Assembly (NCBI GenBank): GCA_037200985.1
Contig: JBBCGJ010000001.1
Location: forward strand, 1,960,756-2,024,755
From: Rhizomicrobium sp.
GTDB lineage: Bacteria; Pseudomonadota; Alphaproteobacteria; Micropepsales; Micropepsaceae
DNA length: 64,000 nt
Direction of reading: 5' to 3'
This document shows positions 57,729-64,000 of the stretch, in pieces; positions within the stretch are counted from its first letter, which is position 1, and each line of letters opens with the position of its first letter. Under the pieces are notes generated by a model that worked only from the letters and a program-made list of their open reading frames with translations, had not been told where the DNA came from and did no database searches. A program made the translations under genes and the position numbers.

Positions 57729-59060
57729 CTACCGCAGGACGAGCTGCAGACCGACCAGAGTCGCCTGGGAATCGGTCGTTCCGTCCAGGCTGCCGCGTGC
57801 GACATTGGCCGGATCGACCAGCGTCTGGTCGACATGGCTGTGGGGCGACAGCAGGTGCGAGACCGAGACGTTGACGTCAGTGTTGTCGTTCCAGCGATAG
57901 CCGACGCCGGCCGACACCCAGTAGCGGTCGGCGTCGGGGATGCGCGGCTCCAGCGTCGAGGGGGGCGCCGCCGCTTCGTCATAGGCGATGCCGCCGCGCA
58001 GCGTCCAGGTCTCGTCCGGGCGATATTCCGCGCCGAGCGACCCGAACCAGGTGTCCTTCCAGTTGAGGTGCGTCAGGCTCGGGCTGTTGAGCGGATTGTC
58101 CGACATCACCAGCAGCTGCTTGAGCGAACTCCAATTGGTGTATTCGACGGTGCCGAGCGCGGTCCACTGGTCCGAGACCGCCCAGCGCGCGCCGACATTG
58201 ACGACGGCGGGCGTCGGCAGGTCCACCTTGCCGCCGGAATTGGTAAATGCGCCGCTGACCGCGTGCAGCGTGGCGCCGATGCCGGCGCTGTCGAAGGTGA
58301 ACTGCTCCTGCCCGCTGAGCGCATGGGGAATCTCGGAGCGGTAGGACACGCCGATGTTGAGATCGGGAAGCGCCTGCCAGGCGAGGCCCGCGACATAGCC
58401 GACGCCCCAATCGTGACCGTGCAGACGGGCGCGGCCGTCGTCGGCGCCGGGCACCGCGCCCGGAATGCCGAATCCGGCACCGATGGTGCCGAAATCGATC
58501 GCCTGGGTGAGGTTGCCGCGCGTGTACTGGACCTGCGGGCCGGCGGCGAGCGTGAGCTCGGGCGTGATCTGATAGGACACCGTCGCGGTCGCGTTATAGG
58601 CCGTCAGGCCCGTCGTCTGCGCGTAGTAGCGCCCGGTCCAGTTTGCCGGATAATGCGTGGTTTCGCCCCAGGGCACGGTGAGGGAGAGGCCGACCGCCCA
58701 TTGATCGTTCAGCCGATAGCGCAAGGCGCCCGAGGGCACGGCGGCGGAGCCGATGAAGGAACTGACCCGGCCCGCCCCACCCGTCGGCGTTCCCGCCGCG
58801 GTGCGGCCTTCGAAGGTTCCGCCCGATCCCGGCAGGATGCCGATCACATCGAGCGACAGATCATGGTCCACCACGCCGGCCGTAGCGGCAGGGTTGTAGA
58901 ACATGTAGCTCGGGTCGCTGTTGGTCGCGGCGGCGCCGGCATAGGCGGTGCCCATGGCACCCGTGCTCGCTTCGCGGAGTGCGAAGCCCGACGCCTGCGC
59001 GGCGGTGTTGAAGATGACGAAAGGCGCAGTGACTGCAAGTGCAGCAAATTTAAAACGCAT
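57729..59060 (-). CDS. OmpP1/FadL-family outer-membrane transport protein
   Basis: The ATG at 59060 begins a signal peptide (MRFKFAALAVTAPFVIFNTAAQA) with AGAGG upstream. The 443-residue product starts, once mature, with SGFALREASTGAMGTAYAGAAA..DPSYMFYNPAA, the FadL hatch signature, and ends in a beta-barrel strand closing LVGLQLVLR. Family members take up long-chain fatty acids or other hydrophobic compounds. No lipid genes are nearby, so the substrate is not shown by context. Confidence 0.92.
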   Translation of the reverse strand: MRFKFAALAVTAPFVIFNTAAQASGFALREASTGAMGTAYAGAAATNSDPSYMFYNPAATAGVVDHDLSLDVIGILPGSGGTFEGRTAAGTPTGGAGRVSSFIGSAAVPSGALRYRLNDQWAVGLSLTVPWGETTHYPANWTGRYYAQTTGLTAYNATATVSYQITPELTLAAGPQVQYTRGNLTQAIDFGTIGAGFGIPGAVPGADDGRARLHGHDWGVGYVAGLAWQALPDLNIGVSYRSEIPHALSGQEQFTFDSAGIGATLHAVSGAFTNSGGKVDLPTPAVVNVGARWAVSDQWTALGTVEYTNWSSLKQLLVMSDNPLNSPSLTHLNWKDTWFGSLGAEYRPDETWTLRGGIAYDEAAAPPSTLEPRIPDADRYWVSAGVGYRWNDNTDVNVSVSHLLSPHSHVDQTLVDPANVARGSLDGTTDSQATLVGLQLVLR

Positions 59061-59116
59061 ATCGGGCCTCTGGAAAACGGTGGCCCCCCCGACGCGCACA
59101 TCCCGTGCGTGCGCCG

Positions 59117-59144
59117 GATATAAGTCGTTGCGCGGGCGATGCAA
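59117..59144 (-). promoter_or_regulatory. Putative promoter of the FadL-family gene
   Basis: On the minus strand, TTGCAT (59144-59139) and TATATC (59122-59117) are 16 bases apart, with a leader of about 50 bases to the ATG. Both boxes are partial matches. Confidence 0.4.
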
Positions 59145-59157
59145 GGGCGGACGCCAA

Positions 59158-59352
59158 CTAACCGGCGTCATCATCCTCATACGGATCGTTAATGTTTTCG
59201 TCGCTGGCCGGCGCGCCCGGTATCGTGTACTCGCCCTTAAGCCAGTGCATCAGATCGATATCGGCGCAACGTTTGGAACAAAACGGGCGGAATTGGACAT
59301 CGCGCGGCCTGCCGCAGATCGGGCATTGTCCGCCGTCAAGCGGTCGAGACAT
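59158..59352 (-). CDS. yacG: DNA gyrase inhibitor YacG (zinc-binding)
   Basis: The 64-residue protein has the four-cysteine zinc site C-P-I-C-G ... F-C-S-K-R-C and the acidic tail usual in YacG. In Escherichia coli it binds GyrB and inhibits gyrase. The ATG at 59352 has GAGGG 5 bases upstream and overlaps the RNase gene by 17 bases; an ATG 18 bases earlier is also in frame. Confidence 0.9.
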   Translation of the reverse strand: MSRPLDGGQCPICGRPRDVQFRPFCSKRCADIDLMHWLKGEYTIPGAPASDENINDPYEDDDAG

Positions 59353-60859
59353 CGAATCCCTCGCGGGCAAAGGCGTCGTTGGCCTCGAAGGCGACGCGCG
59401 CGGCGCCGCGGCGCGCGAGCGCGGCGCGCACTTCCTCGCCGTGATCGTCGAGCCATTTCACCACTTCGGCGGCGGCGCGCACGACGATCGGCTTGCCGGG
59501 CGCCAAGGCGGCGGTGCGCTCCACGCTGCGCAGCACTTCGAGCGCCACGCTGTCGCGCGTGCGCTTGCGGCCATGGCCGGAGCAGGAGCGGCAGCACTCG
59601 CTCATCAGCTTGACGAGCGGATCGCGGATGCGCTTGCGGGTGATCTCGACGAGGCCGAACTCGGACATCGGGGAAATCTGCGTCGGGGTATGATCCTTCG
59701 ACAGGCTTTCCGCCAGCGTGTCGAGAACCTTCTCGATGTTCTTCGCGTCGCCCAGATGGATGAAGTCGACGACGATCAGACCGCCGATGCCGCGCAGGCG
59801 GACCTGGCGGCCGATCTCGTCGGCGGCTTCGAGATTGACGTGGTAGCTCGTCTCTTCGAGCCCGGTGGAGGCGGTAAAGCTTCCGGAATTGACATCGACC
59901 GCGGTCAGCGCCTCGGTGCCTTCGATGGTGATCCAGCCGCCGGAGGGCAGCGGGACTTTGGGCACGGTCAGCCGCGCGATCTCGTCCTCGATGTCGTAGG
60001 CGTCGAACAGCGCGCCCGGGCCTTTGAACAGCTCGACCTTGGATTCGGCTTCCGGCATGGCGCGGCGGCAATAGGCGCGCGCCGCTTCCGCCGCGGCGGC
60101 ATCGTCGATCACGACCTTGGTCGTATAGCTGCGGACGGTGTCGCGCATGGTGCGCTCCACCGGATCGAGATCGTGATAGAGCGTCGCCGGCGCCCGGGCC
60201 AATTGGCGCTTGGCGAGAACCGGCCGCCACGCCTCTGCGAGGCGCTCGGCATCTTCCTTCAGGTCGGCGAGACTCGCTTCGCCGGCGGCGGTGCGCAGGA
60301 TGTAGCCCGCGCCCGGAACGAGACGGTCGCCGCCTTCGGCGATCATCGCCTCGCCCAGCGCCAAGAGGCGCGCGCGTTCGCCCTCCTCCTCGATGCGGCG
60401 CGACAGCGCCACGCCGGGCGTGTTGGGCACCAGCACTGCGAGGCGGCCGGGAATGGTGATATTGGCGGAAAGCCGCGCGCCCTTCTCGCCGATCGGGTCC
60501 TTCACGACCTGGACCAGGATCTCCTGCCCTTCGTGGACGCATTCGCCGATCTTCGGCATGCGTTCTTCATCGAAGCCCGGCAAGTCCGCCAAGCAGCGCG
60601 CCTCGCGCGCGCCGAGAAAACCGGCGCGCTCCAGCCCGACATCGACGAAGGCCGCCTGCATGCCGGGCAGCACGCGCTGCACCCGGCCGAGGATGATATT
60701 GCCGATGAGGCTGTGGCCGGTGCGGCCGTCGCTCTTCCTGCGCGGGCCGTCCTCCAGGCCGAGCGTGCGCTCCAGCATGAGATCCTGCAGGCGCCCATCC
60801 TCGACGACGGCGACGCGAATCTCCCCGGCTCCTGCGTTGATCAGGACGTCCTTTTGCAT
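59336..60859 (-). CDS. rng: Ribonuclease E/G family protein (RNase G-like)
   Basis: The 507-residue endoribonuclease has an S1 domain split by an insertion (GNIILGRVQRVLPGMQAAFVDVGLERAGFL), the DNase-I-like metal site VDVNSGSF, FIHLGD, and the zinc-link cysteines CCRSCSGHGRK. It lacks the long C-terminal scaffold of RNase E, so RNase G is the better name. The ATG is preferred to a TTG 15 bases upstream. It works in rRNA and mRNA processing. Confidence 0.92.
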   Translation of the reverse strand: MQKDVLINAGAGEIRVAVVEDGRLQDLMLERTLGLEDGPRRKSDGRTGHSLIGNIILGRVQRVLPGMQAAFVDVGLERAGFLGAREARCLADLPGFDEERMPKIGECVHEGQEILVQVVKDPIGEKGARLSANITIPGRLAVLVPNTPGVALSRRIEEEGERARLLALGEAMIAEGGDRLVPGAGYILRTAAGEASLADLKEDAERLAEAWRPVLAKRQLARAPATLYHDLDPVERTMRDTVRSYTTKVVIDDAAAAEAARAYCRRAMPEAESKVELFKGPGALFDAYDIEDEIARLTVPKVPLPSGGWITIEGTEALTAVDVNSGSFTASTGLEETSYHVNLEAADEIGRQVRLRGIGGLIVVDFIHLGDAKNIEKVLDTLAESLSKDHTPTQISPMSEFGLVEITRKRIRDPLVKLMSECCRSCSGHGRKRTRDSVALEVLRSVERTAALAPGKPIVVRAAAEVVKWLDDHGEEVRAALARRGAARVAFEANDAFAREGFDVSTA

Positions 60860-60889
60860 GCTGTGCTCAGACAATAGCGACGCCGAACG

Positions 60890-61507
60890 CTAACACGGAT
60901 AGTCGCAGCTTCGAAGCAGGGAGATTGTCTCGCGCAAGGGAAGCCCCACGACATTGGAATAGGAGCCGCCCAGGCGGCGGACGAAGGCCTCCGCGCGGCC
61001 CTGCACCGCGTAGCCGCCGGCCTTGCCGAGCCCTTCGCCGCAGCGCACATAGGATTCGACCGCCGGGCCGTCGAGCCGGTCGAAGATCAGCCGCGTCTCG
61101 ACCGTCCGTGTGCGGATTTTCCCCATGATGGGCAGCACGGCGATGGCGGTCGTCACGCGGTGGGCGCGGCCGGAGAGCAGCGCGAGGCAGGCCCGCACCT
61201 CGTCGTCGGTTTCGGCCTTGGGCAGGATGCGGCGGCCGACCGAAACGGCGGTGTCGGCGGCGAGGAAAACGGCCGGCGCGCCGTCCCAGGCGTCCGCGAC
61301 GGCGCGGGCTTTCGCCTCGGCCAGCCGGCGCGCATAGGGCGCGGGGAGTTCCTGCCTGTGGATGGATTCGTCGATGGCGGCAGCCCGGACGGCGTCGGGC
61401 ACAAGTCCCGCCTGGGCGAGCAGCGCCAGGCGGCGCGGACTTTCGCTGGCGAGGACGAGGAGCGGCTTACTTGAAGCGATAGGTGATGCGCCCCTTGGTG
61501 AGATCAT
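60890..61507 (-). CDS. maf: Maf-family nucleotide pyrophosphatase
   Basis: The 205-residue protein has the Maf signatures [36 protein letters not shown] and [31 protein letters not shown]. These enzymes hydrolyse non-canonical or methylated NTPs. The only usable start, an ATG, lies 41 bases inside infA in another frame. The order infA-maf-rng-yacG is standard in alphaproteobacteria. Confidence 0.93.
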   Translation of the reverse strand: MISPRGASPIASSKPLLVLASESPRRLALLAQAGLVPDAVRAAAIDESIHRQELPAPYARRLAEAKARAVADAWDGAPAVFLAADTAVSVGRRILPKAETDDEVRACLALLSGRAHRVTTAIAVLPIMGKIRTRTVETRLIFDRLDGPAVESYVRCGEGLGKAGGYAVQGRAEAFVRRLGGSYSNVVGLPLRETISLLRSCDYPC

Positions 61508-61685
61508 AAGGCGTCATCTCCACCATGACTTTATCCCCGGTCAGCACGCTGATCCGGTTCTTGCGCATCTTGCCCGCGGTGTGGGCGATGATCTCGTGGC
61601 CGTTCTGCAGCATGACGCGGAACGTCGCGTTGGGCAGGCGTTCCGACACGGTACCTTCGAATTCGAGCAGTTCTTCTTTCGCCAT
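61467..61685 (-). CDS. infA: Translation initiation factor IF-1
   Basis: The 72-residue S1/OB-fold protein ([24 protein letters not shown] ... [17 protein letters not shown] ... [16 protein letters not shown]) is complete and of exact IF-1 length. AGAGGA precedes the ATG. A longer frame to 61724 has no ribosome site. Confidence 0.98.
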   Translation of the reverse strand: MAKEELLEFEGTVSERLPNATFRVMLQNGHEIIAHTAGKMRKNRISVLTGDKVMVEMTPYDLTKGRITYRFK

Positions 61686-61771
61686 TCGTCCTCTGGGTGG
61701 CTGGCTGGGAGCGGGAAATGCCACTGAAACCGGCCAAAAGCAAGGTATTCCACCCCCGCCGCGGGGACGAG

Positions 61772-62233
61772 TCAGGTATCGGATGCCTGTTTTTCCGAGA
61801 AACGGTCCTTGATCCGCTTGAGGATGCCGTCGCGGACGGCGCGATAGGCCTCCAGGCGCTGGTCGCGGGTGCCCTCCACCATGGTCGGATCGAAGGTCGG
61901 CCAGTATTCGATCTCGATGGCGCTGGTATGCGCCAGATCGACGGCGCGGTGCTGCGCCTCGGGCGAGAGCGTGACGCAGAGGTCGAACATGGAACTGTCC
62001 TCCATGTCCTCGAAGGTCTTGGGATGGTATTTGCCGATTCCGATGCCGATCTCCTCCATCACCTCGATGGTCATGGGATCGAGTTCGCCGGCCTTCACCC
62101 CGGCGGCGTCGACATAGACGAACTTTCCGAACAGATGCTTCATGATGGCGTAGGCCATCACGCTGCGCACCGAATTCATCGTGCAGGCGAAGAGGATGGC
62201 GCCCGGCAGCTCCTCGCCATGCGGCCCCCGCAT
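61772..62233 (-). CDS. Low-molecular-weight protein tyrosine phosphatase / arsenate reductase-fold protein
   Basis: The 153-residue protein has the phosphate loop Cys-x5-Arg in [14 protein letters not shown] and ends with an acidic Asp-Pro ([10 protein letters not shown]) that could be the general acid. This is the LMW-PTP/ArsC fold. It always-looking position between UPF0262 and infA suggests a core alphaproteobacterial function, not arsenic defence; the substrate is not known to me. It starts 4 bases after UPF0262 ends. Confidence 0.85.
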   Translation of the reverse strand: MRGPHGEELPGAILFACTMNSVRSVMAYAIMKHLFGKFVYVDAAGVKAGELDPMTIEVMEEIGIGIGKYHPKTFEDMEDSSMFDLCVTLSPEAQHRAVDLAHTSAIEIEYWPTFDPTMVEGTRDQRLEAYRAVRDGILKRIKDRFSEKQASDT

Positions 62234-62237
62234 CGCT

Positions 62238-62717
62238 TCAGCCCTTCAGATGCAGGACGCAGATCAGGGTGAAGATGCGGCGCGCCGTGTCGTGGTCGAT
62301 GTCGATCTTGCCCTTCAGCCGGTCCTGCAGGAGCGCCGAGCCTTCGTCGTGCAGACTGCGCCGGCCCATGTCGAGCGCCTCGATCTGCGACGGCGGCGCG
62401 GTACGGATCGCCTTGAAATAGCTGTCGCAGATCAGGAAATAGTCCTTGATCACGCGGCGGAACGGCGTCAGCGACAGCATGATCTTGCCGTGCGGCACCC
62501 CGTCCTCCAGGCTGATGTCGAAGGTGAGCCGGTTCTCCTCGACGCCGAGGACGAGATTGTAGGGCCCGCCATGCGAGCCCTCCGGGCGGAAGCTGTTGGC
62601 TTCCAGGAGGTCGTAGATCGCGATGTCGCGTTCCTGCTCGATCTCGCGGGTGCGGCGCACGATGCTGCGCTCGTCCAGCGTGATGGCGGCGAGGCGGTAG
62701 ACCGACGCGTCCGCCAT
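62238..62717 (-). CDS. UPF0262 family protein, function unknown
   Basis: The 159-residue soluble protein matches the UPF0262 family, found next to hisD in alphaproteobacteria: RLAAITLDERSIVRRTREIEQERDIAIYDLLEANSF, LTPFRRVIKDYFLICDSYF, DEGSALLQDRLKGKIDIDHDTARRIFTLICVLH. No catalytic motif is apparent. It begins 3 bases after hisD ends, so it is co-transcribed with hisD and the phosphatase gene. Confidence 0.9.
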   Translation of the reverse strand: MADASVYRLAAITLDERSIVRRTREIEQERDIAIYDLLEANSFRPEGSHGGPYNLVLGVEENRLTFDISLEDGVPHGKIMLSLTPFRRVIKDYFLICDSYFKAIRTAPPSQIEALDMGRRSLHDEGSALLQDRLKGKIDIDHDTARRIFTLICVLHLKG

Positions 62718-62720
62718 GCC

Positions 62721-64000
62721 TCAGCGGGCCTTGTTCAGGCGCGCCGCTATGGAGCGGGCATGGGCGTCGAGGCCTTCCGCCTCGGCGAGAACGATGGCGG
62801 CCGGACCGATCTCGGCAATCGTGCCGGGCTCGCAGGCGAGCAGCGTGGTACGCTTGAGGAAATCGAGCACCGAGAGGCCGGAGGAGAACCGCGCGGTGCG
62901 CGAGGTCGGCAGGACGTGGTTGGGGCCTGCGATGTAATCGCCCATCGCTTCGGGCGTGTAACGGCCGAGGAAGATCGCGCCGGCGTGGCGGACCTGCTTG
63001 AGGATGCGATCGGGATCGGCGGTGGCGATCTCCAGATGCTCGGGCGCGAGGCGATCGACCAGGGCGGCGGCATCGTCCAGCTTCGCGACGACGATCACCG
63101 CGCCGTAGTCGTTCCAGCTCGCGCGGGCGATCTTCTCGCGCGGCAGAAGCGCCAGGGCACGCTCGACCGCTGCTTCGACCTGCGTCGCAAAACCAGCGTC
63201 GTCGGTGATGAGGATGCTTTGGGAGGAGGCGTCGTGCTCGGCCTGGCTGAGCAGGTCGGCGGCGATCCAGTCCGGGTTGTTCGCGCCGTCGGCGACGACC
63301 AGGATTTCGGAGGGGCCGGCGACGGAATCGATGCCGATCTTGCCGAACACGTCGCGCTTGGCGGCAGCGACATAGGCGTTGCCGGGACCGACGATCTTGT
63401 CGACGGCTAAGATGGTGGCCGTGCCGAAGGCCAGCGCGGCGACGGCCTGGGCGCCACCGACGCGGTAGATCTCGCTCACCCCGGCGCGCTTGGCCGCGGC
63501 CAGCACCAGCGGATTGATCGCGCCGCCGCTGGCCGGCGTGACCATGACGACGCGGCCGACGCCCGCGACGCGCGCCGGCACCGCATTCATCAGGACGGAG
63601 CTGGGATAGGCGGCGGTGCCGCCGGGCACGTAGAGGCCGACGCTGTCGAGCGCCGTCCAGCGCCAGCCGAGCTTCGCGCCCGTCGCATCCTCGAACCATG
63701 CGTCCGTGGGGATCTGGCGGCAGTGATAATCCTCGATGCGCTTCGCCGCAACGCCGAGGGCATCCAGCGCCGGCCTGGCGCATTTGGCCTCCGCGGCGTC
63801 GATCTCGTCCTGTGTCAGGCGCAGGGTCGCGGCCGTCACGCCGGCATGATCGAATTTGTTCGTCAGTTCGATGAGCGCCGCGTCGCCACGCTTGCGGACA
63901 TCGGCGATGATGCCGCGCACGGCGGCCGCCACGTCTTCCTCTTCTTCCCGCTTGGCGTTCAGCAGCGCGTCGAAGGCGCCGGCGAAATCGGGCGCGCTCG
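62721..64000 (-). CDS. hisD: Histidinol dehydrogenase, 5' end cut by window edge
   Basis: About 426 residues are visible; the frame is open to the right edge. Conserved parts include VGLYVPGGTAAYPSSVLMNAVPARVAGV, KIVGPGNAYVAAAKRDVFGKIGIDSVAGPSEI and LSQAEHDASSQSILIT, with the zinc-binding His of EHD and the catalytic APEHLEIA. It oxidises histidinol to histidine, the last two steps of the pathway. Only a few N-terminal residues are missing. Confidence 0.97.
   Translation of the reverse strand, partial: SAPDFAGAFDALLNAKREEEEDVAAAVRGIIADVRKRGDAALIELTNKFDHAGVTAATLRLTQDEIDAAEAKCARPALDALGVAAKRIEDYHCRQIPTDAWFEDATGAKLGWRWTALDSVGLYVPGGTAAYPSSVLMNAVPARVAGVGRVVMVTPASGGAINPLVLAAAKRAGVSEIYRVGGAQAVAALAFGTATILAVDKIVGPGNAYVAAAKRDVFGKIGIDSVAGPSEILVVADGANNPDWIAADLLSQAEHDASSQSILITDDAGFATQVEAAVERALALLPREKIARASWNDYGAVIVVAKLDDAAALVDRLAPEHLEIATADPDRILKQVRHAGAIFLGRYTPEAMGDYIAGPNHVLPTSRTARFSSGLSVLDFLKRTTLLACEPGTIAEIGPAAIVLAEAEGLDAHARSIAARLNKAR

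Overview
The window is GC-rich, densely coded chromosome from an alphaproteobacterium. The evidence is a xylXABCD operon in the gene order known from Caulobacter, the hisD / UPF0262 / phosphatase / infA / maf / RNase G / yacG block, the membrane-bound PuuD type of urate oxidase, and large TonB-dependent receptors. Genus cannot be settled from the sequence. I see no phage, insertion sequence, integrase or CRISPR array. Many neighbouring genes overlap by 1-11 bases, so most blocks look like translationally coupled operons.

Region 1 (1-24.6 kb) handles glucuronoxylan. It starts with the 3' part of a GH115 alpha-glucuronidase, followed by a GH10 xylanase, a 53-residue mini-ORF, a serine-hydrolase lipoprotein, a GH67 alpha-glucuronidase, a small secreted protein and a fructuronate reductase. 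Next come a 1086-residue TonB receptor, then aldose epimerase, a sugar/H+ symporter and the Weimberg pathway (xylose to 2-oxoglutarate: xylX, xylA, xylB, xylC, xylD) under a LacI-type regulator. Four LacI-type operator-like palindromes lie upstream of the receptor, the symporter and xylX, which suggests one xylose regulon. A second TonB receptor closes the region.

Region 2 (25.2-54.1 kb) is a nucleoside and purine catabolic island. Purine nucleoside phosphorylase, phosphopentomutase, AMP nucleosidase and adenine deaminase are followed by a complete urease operon (ureDABCEFG), guanine deaminase, ureidoglycolate lyase, PuuD urate oxidase, xanthine dehydrogenase (xdhABC), HIU hydrolase, allantoinase, OHCU decarboxylase and allantoicase. 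Together these can carry AMP, adenine or guanine to glyoxylate, CO2 and ammonia. A deoxynucleoside operon follows (upp, deoC, a tandem aldehyde dehydrogenase, cdd, deoA), flanked by an omega-aminotransferase and a xanthine phosphoribosyltransferase.

Region 3 (54.2-64 kb) is housekeeping: the oxidative pentose phosphate operon (gnd, zwf, pgl), a tRNA-Phe, a FadL/OmpP1 porin, and the yacG-rng-maf-infA-phosphatase-UPF0262-hisD cluster cut by the window end.

The most unusual non-coding signal is a dispersed repeat. Two clearly homologous copies of about 170 bp (28852-29015 and 53309-53482) and a short third relative with a perfect 17-bp stem (45863-45907) occupy the only three sizeable gaps between convergent genes.
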